Positions 6,802-15,544 of a stretch of 64,000 bases of DNA are shown here, in pieces. The translations under genes and the position numbers were made by a program. Source of the stretch: Microbaculum marinum (GTDB lineage: Bacteria; Pseudomonadota; Alphaproteobacteria; Rhizobiales; Tepidamorphaceae); assembly GCF_042646165.1 (NCBI RefSeq), contig NZ_JBHRTC010000009.1; one strand, given 5' to 3'. Under the pieces are notes generated by a model. It was not told where the DNA came from. It made no database searches and saw only the letters and a list, made by a program, of their open reading frames with translations. Positions within the stretch are counted from its first letter, which is position 1. Every line of letters begins with the position of its first letter.

Positions 6802-9126
6802 TCAGTTGCCGTTGATCGCCCGCCAAACCTTCTCCGGGGTCACCGGCATCTCCATGTGGGTCACGCCGTAAGGCCGGAGCGCATCCACCACCGCATTCAT
6901 GATCGCCGACAGCGAGCCGGCGCAGCCGGCCTCGCCGCAGCCCTTCACGCCGAGCGGGTTGGTCGTCGCCGGCACCGGATGGCTGGCGAACACGAAGTCC
7001 GGCGCGTTGTCGGCCCGCGGCATGGCGTAGTCGGTGAACGAACCGGTCAGAAGCTGGCCCTCCTCGTCGTAGAGGGTCGTCTCCATCAGCGCCTGGCCGA
7101 TGCCCTGCATCACACCGCCGTGCAGCTGTCCCTCCACCAGCATCGGATTGAGGATGGTGCCGAAGTCGTTGACCATCGTGTAGCGCACCACTTCCACCAC
7201 GCCGGTCTCCGGGTCTATCTCCACCTCCGCGACATGGCTGCCGTTGGGAAACGACGACGGGATAACGTCGGTAAGATGAGTGACGTCGAGCCCGTCGGGA
7301 GTCCCATCGGGCAGAGCGAGGCCCTGCCGCACCTTGTCGGCAAGCTCCATGATGTCGATCGACAGGTCGGTGCCGGCGACAGAGAAGCGTCCGTCCTCGA
7401 ACTCGATGTCCCCGACCGCGACCTCCAGCGCCACGCCGGCGAGTTGCTTGCCCTTCTCGACCACCTTTTCGCTGGCCTCGGCAATCGCCGCGCCGCTCAT
7501 CATCGCAGAGCGCGAGCCGCCGGTCCCGGCGCCGAACACGACCTCGTCGGAATCGCCCTGGCGCAGGCGGATGCGGTCGAACGGCACGCCCAGCTTCTCG
7601 GACAGGACCTGCGCGAATGGGGCGGCATGGCCCTGGCCGTAGTCGAGGGTGCCGGTGATGATCGACACCGTGCCGTCCTCCTCGAAGCGGATGCCGCCCA
7701 TCTCCTTGTTGGGCGGTGCCGTCACCTCGAGATACGAACCGATGCCGCGGCCAAGCAGCTTGCCGCGCTTCTTCGCCTCGCGGCGGCGCGTCTTGAAGCC
7801 GTGCCAGTCGGAAAGCTCCACCGCGTCGTTGAGGACGCCCGGAAAATCGCCGCTGTCATAGGTGAGATCCGAGGGCGCCCTGTAGGGAATCTGGCTTGGC
7901 TTGATCTGGTTGCGCTTGCGGATCTTCACCCGGTCGAGGCCCATCTCCTCGGCTGCGGTGTCGATCAGTCGCTCCATCAGGTAGTTGGCGTCCGGCCGCC
8001 CGGCGCCCCGGTATGGGCCGGTGAAGGTGGTATTGGTGAAGGCGCACTTGATGCCCACCTCGATCAGCGGCGTGCGGTAGACGCTGACGACGTTCTTGGC
8101 GATGTTGGCAGTGAAGTAGATCGGCGCGACATGGCCGAGATGCGCGCCGATGTTGCCGAAACCTTCGAGACGCAGGGCCAGGAAGTTGCCGAGCTTGTCG
8201 AGCGCGAGCGTGCCGGTCACCTGGATGTCGCGGCCGTGGCTGTCGGAGACGAAGGCGCCGGAGCGGTCGGACGTCCATTTGACCGGTCGTCCGAGATCCT
8301 TGGCGGCGTGGCAGACCAGGACGGTCTCGGGATAGAGCATCGACTTCATGCCGAATGACCCGCCGACATTGTCGGTCAGCAGATGCACCATCTTCGGTTC
8401 CACGTCGAGGACGGCGGCCAGGAAGTTGTGCATGGCGAAGACCCCTTGGCTGGGGACATGCACCTCGTAGCGCCCGGTCTCGGGTTCGAAGCGGGCAAGC
8501 GCCGCACGCGGCTCCATGGCAGCGACGACAAGCCGGTCGCTCGACAGCGAAAGGCGCGTCACGTGGTCTGCCGCGGCGATGGCCCTGTCGACGGCTTCGC
8601 TGTCGCCGGAGTGGAAGTCGATCGCGAGGTTGCCCGGCGCCTCTTCGTGGATCTGCGGCGCGCCTGGTTTCAGCGCCTCCTCGGCGGAGGTCACCGCGGG
8701 CAGGGGGTCGATGTCGAGTTCGATCGCTTCGGCCGCGTCGCGGGCCTGGGAGGCGGATTCGGCCACAACGAATGCGACCGGGTCGCCCACGAAGGTCACC
8801 TTGCCAACGGCCAGCAAGGGGCGCGGCGGCTTGGCCATCGGAGTGCCATCGCGTCCGGTCATCTGGATGTTGGCCGGCAGGCTCCCGTAGCCCGCGGCCT
8901 CCAGGTCCGCCCCCGTGTAGATTGCCAGAACGCCGGGCATCTGCCTGGCGGCCGAGATGTCGATGGCGCCGATAGTGCCGTGCGCGAATGGCGAGCGGAG
9001 CACGTAGCCGTATGCCTGGCCGGGCAGCGATATATCGTCCGTGTAGCGCCCCTTGCCGGTGACCAGCTTGGGGTCCTCGGAGCGGCGGACGGATTGACCA
9101 ATGGCGAATTCGGGGGAACGGCTCAT
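6802..9126 (-). CDS. Xanthine dehydrogenase family molybdopterin-binding (large) subunit
   Basis: This 774-residue protein is a full-length molybdenum hydroxylase large subunit. The N-terminal domain starts at IGQSVRRSEDPKLVTGKGRYTDDI. GPYRGAGRPDANYLMERLID and GSFGMKSMLYPE are cofactor-binding segments. KGCGEAGCAGS near the C-terminus holds the catalytic Glu. The family hydroxylates aldehydes, N-heterocycles or aromatic acids using water. The FAD (medium) and 2Fe-2S (small) subunits are not adjacent on either side, so partners must be encoded elsewhere. The gene is divergent from the carboxymethyl-hydroxymuconate isomerase gene. Confidence 0.93.
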   Translation of the reverse strand: MSRSPEFAIGQSVRRSEDPKLVTGKGRYTDDISLPGQAYGYVLRSPFAHGTIGAIDISAARQMPGVLAIYTGADLEAAGYGSLPANIQMTGRDGTPMAKPPRPLLAVGKVTFVGDPVAFVVAESASQARDAAEAIELDIDPLPAVTSAEEALKPGAPQIHEEAPGNLAIDFHSGDSEAVDRAIAAADHVTRLSLSSDRLVVAAMEPRAALARFEPETGRYEVHVPSQGVFAMHNFLAAVLDVEPKMVHLLTDNVGGSFGMKSMLYPETVLVCHAAKDLGRPVKWTSDRSGAFVSDSHGRDIQVTGTLALDKLGNFLALRLEGFGNIGAHLGHVAPIYFTANIAKNVVSVYRTPLIEVGIKCAFTNTTFTGPYRGAGRPDANYLMERLIDTAAEEMGLDRVKIRKRNQIKPSQIPYRAPSDLTYDSGDFPGVLNDAVELSDWHGFKTRRREAKKRGKLLGRGIGSYLEVTAPPNKEMGGIRFEEDGTVSIITGTLDYGQGHAAPFAQVLSEKLGVPFDRIRLRQGDSDEVVFGAGTGGSRSAMMSGAAIAEASEKVVEKGKQLAGVALEVAVGDIEFEDGRFSVAGTDLSIDIMELADKVRQGLALPDGTPDGLDVTHLTDVIPSSFPNGSHVAEVEIDPETGVVEVVRYTMVNDFGTILNPMLVEGQLHGGVMQGIGQALMETTLYDEEGQLLTGSFTDYAMPRADNAPDFVFASHPVPATTNPLGVKGCGEAGCAGSLSAIMNAVVDALRPYGVTHMEMPVTPEKVWRAINGN

Positions 9127-9365
9127 AATGGGGGCAGCCTCGATCGGTTGTCGGCAGTTTCGGACGCAGGTTCGATCGGTCCCGTCGCGAGTGTCCGGAA
9201 AGGAAGCCGTACGGCCTGCGGATGTTGAGTTGATATCAGTCGGAAGTCACAAGATGGCGCAGATGCCGCCGATTGACCACCTCCCGGGCTCCGAAATATA
9301 CCGTTTGGCAGATTAACTAATAAGCCGTGGGCTTGACAGAGCCCGCAAGGGGAGGACGGCGAGGC

Positions 9366-9767
9366 ATGCCGCACGTGATTGTCGAGTACAGCGCCAATCT
9401 CGAGTCCGATCTCGAAATCCAGGCGCTGATCGAGGCACTGCACGATACCGCCCTGGCGAGCGGACTGTTCGACATAGACGGGATCCGAAGCCGCGCCGTG
9501 CGTCGTGACGTCTACCGGATCGCCGACGGAAATCCGGACAATGGCTTCGTGCAGATCACGGCCCGGATCGGCGAAGGCCGTCCCGCCGCGGCGCGCGAGA
9601 CTCTCGGCAGGTCGCTGCTGGCGACCGCAGAGGCGGCGCTGGCCGGCCTGATTTCCTCGACGCCGGTGTCGCTGACCGTCGAGGTGCACGAGATCGACCG
9701 GTCGATGACATTCCGCCGCAACACGATCCGCGAGCGCCGCAATGCGGAATATCGGGGTGAGGGCTGA
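9366..9767 (+). CDS. hpaF: 5-carboxymethyl-2-hydroxymuconate delta-isomerase family protein
   Basis: This 133-residue protein begins MPHVIVEYSANLE, the N-terminus of the CHM isomerase branch of the tautomerase superfamily. Pro2, exposed after Met removal, is the general base. CHM isomerase works after ring cleavage and aldehyde oxidation in homoprotocatechuate (3,4-dihydroxyphenylacetate) degradation. ATG at 9366 was chosen because Pro must follow it directly; a GTG at 9327 would bury the catalytic residue. AGGGGAGGACGGCGAGG upstream provides the ribosome site. HpaD and an HpaR-like regulator follow, which supports the assignment. The symbol is by family and context. Confidence 0.75.
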   Translation: MPHVIVEYSANLESDLEIQALIEALHDTALASGLFDIDGIRSRAVRRDVYRIADGNPDNGFVQITARIGEGRPAAARETLGRSLLATAEAALAGLISSTPVSLTVEVHEIDRSMTFRRNTIRERRNAEYRGEG

Positions 9768-9973
9768 GGCCGCTCAACTCTGCCGTGGCGCAGCCGCCCT
9801 GTGCCATGTCAATGCGGCGCCTGTGCCTGTCGGGTCATGTGCGGGCTACCGGGTCAGGCCGGCCGCCGAATACGAACGCGACCCGCGGTCTCCGCGGAAG
9901 CCGAACTTGTCGCGGCGGAACCAGACGCGCAGCCTTCGTGAGTAGGCGCGTCTCATCGGGAGGATTACGTCAG

Positions 9974-10957
9974 ATGCCCGTCACCAGGCCCGTTCTGAGC
10001 CCGCCGTTCAATGTCGTGCGCGTCAGCCATGTCGATTTTACCGTTACGGACCTGGAGGCATCCAGGGCGTTCTATGTCGATTGCCTCGGCCTGATCGTGA
10101 CGGACGAGGCTGCCGACAAGGTCTATCTGCGCGCGATCGAGGAGCGCAACCACCACAGCCTCATTCTGAGGCGTGCCGAGGCGCCGGGCGTTCGTGCGGC
10201 GGGCTTCAAGGTGGCGAGCGAAGACGACCTGGACCGGGCCGCCTTCTGGTTCGACAGCCAGGGTCTGCGGGCCGAGTTCGTCGAGCGGGACCACCAGGGC
10301 CGCACGTTGCGGGCCATCGATCCCGTGGGCATGCCGATCGAGTTCTACTTCAGGATGGAGAGCGTGCCGTCGATGCTGCAGAAGTATTCTGCCTATCGCG
10401 GCGCACGGATCCAGCGCATCGACCACGTCAACTGCTTCACGCCCGACGTCCAGGCCAGCCACGATTTCTATCGCGACATCGGGTTCCGGGTGACCGAGTA
10501 CACGGAAACGGAGGACCCGGATCCGAAACTCTGGGCGATCTGGATGCATCGCAAGGGCAATGTCCACGATCTTGCCTTCACCAACGGCCGGGGTCCGCGC
10601 CTGCATCATATCGGCATGTGGACCGCAACGCCGATGGACATCCTGCACATCTGCGACGTGCTGGCGACGAGCGGCTACCTGAAGAGCATGGAACGCGGCC
10701 CGGGGCGCCACGGGATCTCCAACGCGTTCTTTCTGTACCTGCGTGACCCGGACGGCCACCGGCTCGAGTTGTTCACCAGTGATTATCTGACGGCAGATCC
10801 CGACCACGAACCCATTCGCTGGACGCTCCGGGATCCTCAGCGCCAGACCCTGTGGGGCCATCCGGCGCCGAAGAGCTGGTTCGAGGAAGGCTCGTTCTTC
10901 GACGGGACCGAAGTGCTGGAGCCGGTGCTGGAGGCACAGCCAATCGTCGCCCGATGA
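9974..10957 (+). CDS. hpaD: Homoprotocatechuate (3,4-dihydroxyphenylacetate) 2,3-dioxygenase
   Basis: This 327-residue two-module extradiol dioxygenase of the VOC superfamily opens the ring of homoprotocatechuate next to the diol (meta cleavage). The metal ligands are in the second module: His in RIDHVNCFTPD, His in LHHIGMW and Glu in HRLELFTSDY. This agrees with the Fe/Mn homoprotocatechuate dioxygenases of Brevibacterium and Arthrobacter. The C-terminal segment RDPQRQTLWGHPAPKSWFEE is also typical of that group. GGGAGG lies 11-16 bp upstream of the ATG. It follows the isomerase gene by 206 bp. Confidence 0.88.
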   Translation: MPVTRPVLSPPFNVVRVSHVDFTVTDLEASRAFYVDCLGLIVTDEAADKVYLRAIEERNHHSLILRRAEAPGVRAAGFKVASEDDLDRAAFWFDSQGLRAEFVERDHQGRTLRAIDPVGMPIEFYFRMESVPSMLQKYSAYRGARIQRIDHVNCFTPDVQASHDFYRDIGFRVTEYTETEDPDPKLWAIWMHRKGNVHDLAFTNGRGPRLHHIGMWTATPMDILHICDVLATSGYLKSMERGPGRHGISNAFFLYLRDPDGHRLELFTSDYLTADPDHEPIRWTLRDPQRQTLWGHPAPKSWFEEGSFFDGTEVLEPVLEAQPIVAR

Positions 10958-11055
10958 ACCGGGCCGCGCAATTGCATCGGCTGACTCAATCGTTCCGAGA
11001 TGATCGCAGGAAAAGAGACCCGCATTCCGCAGCTGCGGATGGCCGCTTTGGATCT

Positions 11056-11084
11056 GCAAACTCGACTCTGCAAGTTTGCTTTTT
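11056..11084 (+). terminator. Possible terminator downstream of hpaD
   Basis: GCAAACT and AGTTTGC form a 7-bp stem around a 10-nt loop, directly followed by a T run, about 100 bp after the hpaD stop. The stem is short and AT-rich for this genome, so it is a weak call. It could instead be a regulator-binding palindrome in the hpaR promoter region. Confidence 0.35.
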
Positions 11085-11225
11085 CAATTTTTATTGATGC
11101 TTCCATAAATTAGCCGGTTATTTTCCCCTCGGCGAAAGAACTACCCTAAAGTTATACGCACGGCCGCGTTGCCACGGGCGACCGTATGTCTAAACTCGAA
11201 AAAAATATGCACGAGGGGTGGAAGA

Positions 11226-11747
11226 ATGCCGTCGACCAACAGCGATGTCGCCGCCAGGGGCGAGACCGGAACGATCGATGCGTCGGAACACGCGGCGAAA
11301 ATCAGGCCGTTCGACAGGGCGTTGCCCATCAAGATGTTGCGCGCCCGCGAAGTGATGATGCAGCGCTTCCGGCCGCTGATGCATGCGAAGTCGGTGACCG
11401 ACCAGCAGTGGCGCATCATGCGCGCGCTCGCGGACAGGGGATCGGCGGAAATACTCGATCTCGCCGAAACCTGCGTGATCCATCCCGCCAGCCTGTCGCG
11501 GATCCTGCCGAAGATGGAGGAGGCCGGCTACATCACGCGGCGGACGAACGAGGCCGACAAGCGTCGCATCATCGTGACCCTGACCGATCACGGCAGCGCC
11601 TTCGTCGACTCCTTCGGCCCGCAGACCGAAGCGGTGTACGCGTCGATCGCAAGGGATATCGGGCCGGAACGGATGCAGGAACTTTATGACCTCCTGGACC
11701 ACATGATCGAAGCACTGAAGGCACCCGGTAAAGAAGAGTTCGAGTGA
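11226..11747 (+). CDS. hpaR: MarR family regulator, HpaR-like (homoprotocatechuate operon)
   Basis: This 173-residue winged-helix regulator has the core ALPIKMLRAREVMMQRFRPLM followed by VTDQQWRIMRALADRG. That pairing closely resembles E. coli HpaR (LLQAREAAMSYFRP...LTEQQWRIVRILAE), the repressor of the homoprotocatechuate meta-cleavage operon that is released by the aromatic substrates. The wing is RRTNEADKRRIIVTLTDHG. It has an N-terminal extension of about 30 residues compared with enteric HpaR. The location downstream of hpaD supports a matching role. A GAGGGGTGGAAG stretch precedes the ATG. Confidence 0.82.
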   Translation: MPSTNSDVAARGETGTIDASEHAAKIRPFDRALPIKMLRAREVMMQRFRPLMHAKSVTDQQWRIMRALADRGSAEILDLAETCVIHPASLSRILPKMEEAGYITRRTNEADKRRIIVTLTDHGSAFVDSFGPQTEAVYASIARDIGPERMQELYDLLDHMIEALKAPGKEEFE

Positions 11748-12058
11748 TCGGATGGCGCCGGAATTGCTCCAAAATAGATCAGATGGCTAGAAAAGAGGCC
11801 GAACTCCGCGCTCAGAATCTGTGGAGCGATTCCAATATGTGGATTCCGTGCCACATATGCTCGAGATTCGCCATTTCCTGGCCATCCGCTCGACCAAATC
11901 GATTGCGCAGCAAAAATACTGGCCACAAAGTCTAACGGCGTTCTGTTGGACGAGTCTCGCGGGTCACGGCACGGATTCGCGAGTATCTGGGGTAAACGGA
12001 ACAGCTAACGAACCATGCGTTCGCAGCCACGTCCTTTTCGTGCCGTCCGGAGAAACAG
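11748..12058. other. 311-bp gap upstream of porin 1
   Basis: This stretch is less GC-rich than its surroundings and probably holds the porin promoter. A short frame from 11857 reads MLEIRHFLAIRSTKSIAQ, vaguely like the start of a LysR-type helix-turn-helix protein, but it decays quickly and has no clear ribosome site. I see no RNA gene or insertion-sequence end. Confidence 0.4.
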
Positions 12059-13432
12059 ATGAAGACTTTGAGGGCCCTCTTGCTCGGTTCGGCTGCGGTC
12101 GTGGCTGCGAGCACCGGCGCGAATGCCGCCGACATGATGATGGACGTGAAGGCTCCCCGCGAGCCTGTGTACAGGTGTGACATTACCGGCTTTATCGAAC
12201 TGCCGGGCACCGACATCTGCTTCAAGGTCGGCGGCTTTGCGGCCCTGACCTTGTATGCCTACGAGGACCAGTGGGATCCGGCGGTCGGCGCTGCCTACGG
12301 CATCGTTCCCGACGGCCATACCCTGAACGACACCTTCGGCATGTACGGCTACGGTCGTATCAACTTCGATGCGCGCACGTCCACGGAGTACGGCACAGTC
12401 CGCGCGTTTGTCGAATTGCAGGCATATGACAACGACACGCGCACCGGCGGCTCCGCCGACCTGCGTCATGCCTTCGTGCAGTTCGGCAACTGGACGTTCG
12501 GCAAGACGTGGTCGACTTTCCTGCACCTCGATTCGAGCCCGGTCTACTCCGACTTCGTGACGGTCACCGGCGACAACTACATCCGTCGCAACCAGATACG
12601 TTACACGCAGTCGTTCGGAAGCGGCTTCACGCTGATGGTCGCCCTGGAAGATCAGGAATACGACTATCCGTACGCCATGAACGCCCAGGGCGTCTATTTC
12701 ACGCCTCCCGGCGCGAACTTCGTGGTCAACGACCGCAGCTCGATGCCGGACGTGGTGGCGGCGATCAGGTTCGAGGGTGACTGGGGCAATGCCCAGCTCT
12801 CGGGCGCGGTGCACCAGAACGAGTTCCGCGAGGTCAACGGCGCAGGCATGGCTCCGGCACCGCTGCCGGGTAACCAGACCGACGACGAGTTCGGCTGGGC
12901 GGTGCTGTTCGGCACGTACATCGATACGCCGATGACGGGCGAGGGCGACTACTTCACCTTCAAGGCGATGTATACGGATGGCGCGACCCAGTACAATCAG
13001 GACAACTTCCTGGGCTCGGCGAACCCGGTATGGGGGCTGTGCAACTGGCTGGTGCCGGCGCTCGGCGGCTGCATCGTCGATACCGTGACCACATGGTCTG
13101 TGCTGGCGTCCTATACCCACAACTGGTCGCCGACCATCGCCTCGACCTTCGGCGCGGGCTATCAGAACGTGGACGCGCCGCTGACGCGGCTCGACCTCTT
13201 CACGTTCAGTGGAGCCTCGAACTTCGAGATGGACACGTATGAATTCTTCGGCAACGTGTCCTGGACGCCGGTCAACAACCTGACCTTCCTGTTCGACCTC
13301 CATTACGGTCACGTCGACTTCAACGGGGCAGGGACGTTCCTCGGGGTGTTCGATCCCTTCTTCGCCAACCCGTTCGCGAAAGACGACGAGGGTGCGTTCG
13401 GTTTCGGCATCGACATCACCCGGACATTCTGA
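12059..13432 (+). CDS. Porin 1 (Porin_2 / Omp2-like family)
   Basis: This 457-residue outer-membrane beta-barrel porin has a cleavable signal peptide (LLLGSAAVVAASTGANAADMMMD). The conserved rhizobial porin N-terminus APREPVYRCDITGFIELPG precedes CFKVGGFA. Alternating aromatic strands run to a terminal Phe (ITRTF), the usual signal for outer-membrane assembly. It should form a trimeric general diffusion channel. A paralogue follows about 540 bp downstream. CCGGAGAAACAG supplies the ribosome site. Compared with the paralogue it uses mostly GC-ending codons. Confidence 0.93.
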   Translation: MKTLRALLLGSAAVVAASTGANAADMMMDVKAPREPVYRCDITGFIELPGTDICFKVGGFAALTLYAYEDQWDPAVGAAYGIVPDGHTLNDTFGMYGYGRINFDARTSTEYGTVRAFVELQAYDNDTRTGGSADLRHAFVQFGNWTFGKTWSTFLHLDSSPVYSDFVTVTGDNYIRRNQIRYTQSFGSGFTLMVALEDQEYDYPYAMNAQGVYFTPPGANFVVNDRSSMPDVVAAIRFEGDWGNAQLSGAVHQNEFREVNGAGMAPAPLPGNQTDDEFGWAVLFGTYIDTPMTGEGDYFTFKAMYTDGATQYNQDNFLGSANPVWGLCNWLVPALGGCIVDTVTTWSVLASYTHNWSPTIASTFGAGYQNVDAPLTRLDLFTFSGASNFEMDTYEFFGNVSWTPVNNLTFLFDLHYGHVDFNGAGTFLGVFDPFFANPFAKDDEGAFGFGIDITRTF

Positions 13433-13458
13433 ACTCCTGCAGCTCCTTCCTTGCATGT

Positions 13459-13488
13459 GCCCCGGCGAGTCGTTCGCCGGGGCTTTTT
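13459..13488 (+). terminator. Rho-independent terminator of porin 1
   Basis: A 10-bp perfect stem GCCCCGGCGA / TCGCCGGGGC with a 5-nt loop is followed by TTTTT, 26 bp after the porin 1 stop. Confidence 0.9.
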
Positions 13489-13674
13489 CGTGCGCGATGC
13501 CGGAGGTGTCGCGGCGATTCTCCGGTCGCCTATCGGGCTGTCCAGATCCTCGATTCGCGCAGCGGGATTCGGCGGCCCGAGGCGAGCGGCTGGAGCCGCG
13601 GCGGCCGGCGGAGTGTTAACGAGACCTTACCTGCGAATGGCCGATCCGGGCATTCGGGAGTGGTCTGGCGCAGC

Positions 13675-13700
13675 AAAAAACCCAGTTCCCGCCTGGGTTT
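13675..13700 (-). terminator. Terminator-like hairpin read on the minus strand in the porin 2 leader
   Basis: AAACCCAG and CTGGGTTT pair around TTCCCGC. The A run at 13675-13680 becomes a T run after the stem when read on the minus strand. There is no T run on the plus side beyond the stem itself. No minus-strand gene is present to the right, so the transcript it would end is unknown. Confidence 0.55.
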
Positions 13701-13974
13701 CCGCCGGATCTTGCGGCCAAACGGCCACAACGTGGTGTTTGTGCAACACCGCCTGGAAAAGGCGCTGCAGCGGGCCAAACCGGGACTTTGCTTGTTGATC
13801 GCAAATCGGCCTTCGGTAATTTGACGGTGCGACGCCGGGGATCCGGGGAGTCGCGCAGCTTGCGTTCGGGGTCGCCTCGGGTCCGCAAGTGTCTCGCGGG
13901 GAATTAGGGGAATTCCAGTGGCTCGCGCCCAGAGGAACGAAACCTGGTCCCTAGATTGGAAATTGGAGGTCAGG

Positions 13975-15360
13975 ATGAACAAGATGAGAAGCATCTTCCT
14001 CGGCTCGGCTGCGTTTCTCGTAGCGGCCACCGGGGCCCAGGCCGCCGACATGATGATGGATGTTAAGGCTCCCCGGGAGCCGGTGTATCGGTGTGACATC
14101 ACCGGTTTCATCGAGCTGCCGGGAACCGACATCTGCTTCAAGGTCGGTGGCTTCGCACGACTGGTTGTGGTCGGCGGTCAGGATAACTGGGCTTTCGTTG
14201 ACGAGTTCTATCGCCCGGATTTCATCATTCCGGACGGTCACACTCTCAATGACACCCTTGAGATGTACGGCCAGGGCCGTGTGAACTTCGACGCCCGCAC
14301 TTCGACTGAGTACGGCACCGTCCGTGCGTTCATCGAAATTCAGGCGACGGACAACGACACGCGTACCGGTGGTCCGGCGTCCCTTCGTCACGCCTTCGTT
14401 CAGTTCGGTAACTGGACGTTCGGTAAGACGTGGTCGACGTTCCTGCATCTCGACTCGTCGGCTTCGACGACTGATCCGTACGTTCTGGTCGGCGACAACT
14501 TCATGCGCCGCAACCAGATCCGCTACACCCAGTCGTTCGGCAACGGGTTCTCGCTCTCGGTCGCTATCGAAGACCAGGAGTACAACAACCCGGGTGCGAT
14601 CCTGGCGACCGGCATCTATGCCACGCCGCCCGCGCCGAACTTCGTGGTCAACGACCGCAACTCGATGCCGGACGTTGTCGCCAACATCCGCGTCGACGGC
14701 GACTGGGGTAATGCCCAGCTGTCGGGTGCGATCCACAACAACGAGTTCCGTGAAGTTGCAGGCAACGGTCTGGCTCCGGCCCCGCTCGCCGGCAACCAGA
14801 CGGACTCGGAGATCGGCTGGGCCGCCCTGTTCGGCTTGGTCATCAACACCCCGTCGATCGGCGAAGGCGACTTCTTCTCCTTCAAGGCGATCTACACGGA
14901 CGGTGCTCACCAGTACTACCAGGATAGCTGGGCCGGTGGCGCCAACGTCGTTTGGGGCCTCTGCAACTGGGTTGTTCCGGCGCTCGGCGGCTGCATCACC
15001 GACACCGTGACCACCTGGTCGGTTATGGCGAACTTCACCCACAACTGGACGCCGACGTTCAACACGACCATCGGCGGTGGTTACGGGCAGGTTTCCGTGC
15101 CGACGACCCAGCTCAACTTCTTCGCTCCGCTGGCCGGTTTCGCCACGGATCAGGAAGTCGACACCTGGGACGTCTACCTGGACTTCGCGTGGACCCCGGT
15201 CCCGCGGACGACCTTCCAGGTCGACCTGGTGTACGGCAACATCGACCTCAATGGCTCGGGCACGTTCGGCGGTACCTTCACCCCGTACTTCTTCAACCCG
15301 CTCGCCAACGACAGCGACGGCGCCTTCTCGGCCGCCTTCCAGGTCACTCGGTCCTTCTGA
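13975..15360 (+). CDS. Porin 2 (Porin_2 family), probable major porin
   Basis: This 461-residue paralogue of porin 1 has signal peptide SIFLGSAAFLVAATGAQAADMMMD, the same N-terminal block and a terminal Phe (VTRSF). ATG at 13975 follows a strong GGAGG; the upstream in-frame GTG at 13918 would displace the signal peptide. Codon choice differs visibly from porin 1: GGT, CGT, GTT and TCG are frequent, the pattern of a highly expressed gene. I infer it is the major porin and porin 1 a minor or conditional one. It has its own long leader and a strong terminator. Confidence 0.93.
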   Translation: MNKMRSIFLGSAAFLVAATGAQAADMMMDVKAPREPVYRCDITGFIELPGTDICFKVGGFARLVVVGGQDNWAFVDEFYRPDFIIPDGHTLNDTLEMYGQGRVNFDARTSTEYGTVRAFIEIQATDNDTRTGGPASLRHAFVQFGNWTFGKTWSTFLHLDSSASTTDPYVLVGDNFMRRNQIRYTQSFGNGFSLSVAIEDQEYNNPGAILATGIYATPPAPNFVVNDRNSMPDVVANIRVDGDWGNAQLSGAIHNNEFREVAGNGLAPAPLAGNQTDSEIGWAALFGLVINTPSIGEGDFFSFKAIYTDGAHQYYQDSWAGGANVVWGLCNWVVPALGGCITDTVTTWSVMANFTHNWTPTFNTTIGGGYGQVSVPTTQLNFFAPLAGFATDQEVDTWDVYLDFAWTPVPRTTFQVDLVYGNIDLNGSGTFGGTFTPYFFNPLANDSDGAFSAAFQVTRSF

Positions 15361-15408
15361 TTGGGATCATGGACGACCGGCCTCCGGGCCGGCCGTCCGG
15401 CCTACCCG

Positions 15409-15441
15409 GCCCCGGCAGCGAAAGCTGCCCGGGCTTTTTTT
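15409..15441 (+). terminator. Rho-independent terminator of porin 2
   Basis: An 11-bp stem with one mismatch, GCCCCGGCAGC / GCTGCCCGGGC, is capped by a GAAA tetraloop and followed by seven Ts, about 50 bp after the porin 2 stop. Confidence 0.9.
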
Positions 15442-15544
15442 GTCCCGGCCCTATCGCCCGGCGATCTTCTATACCGGGTGGCACTCTGCGCCAGATCGCG
15501 AATCCTGTAGGTTTTGCAGAGCATCTCTTTCCCGGGACGGTCAC

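Larger units (their letters stand above)
13433..13974. other. 542-bp inter-porin region with structured leader
   Basis: No credible gene lies here. It contains the porin 1 terminator, then about 480 bp before porin 2 with several hairpin-forming segments: AAACCCAG/CTGGGTTT near 13678-13700 and GGTGTT/AACACC near 13735-13750. It must hold the porin 2 promoter and a long 5' leader. A small RNA is possible; see the minus-strand terminator entry. Confidence 0.5.

Noticed and set aside
13451..13798. 115-codon plus-strand frame in the inter-porin gap
   Set aside because: It begins within the porin 1 terminator, lacks a ribosome site and motif, and has shadow-like composition.
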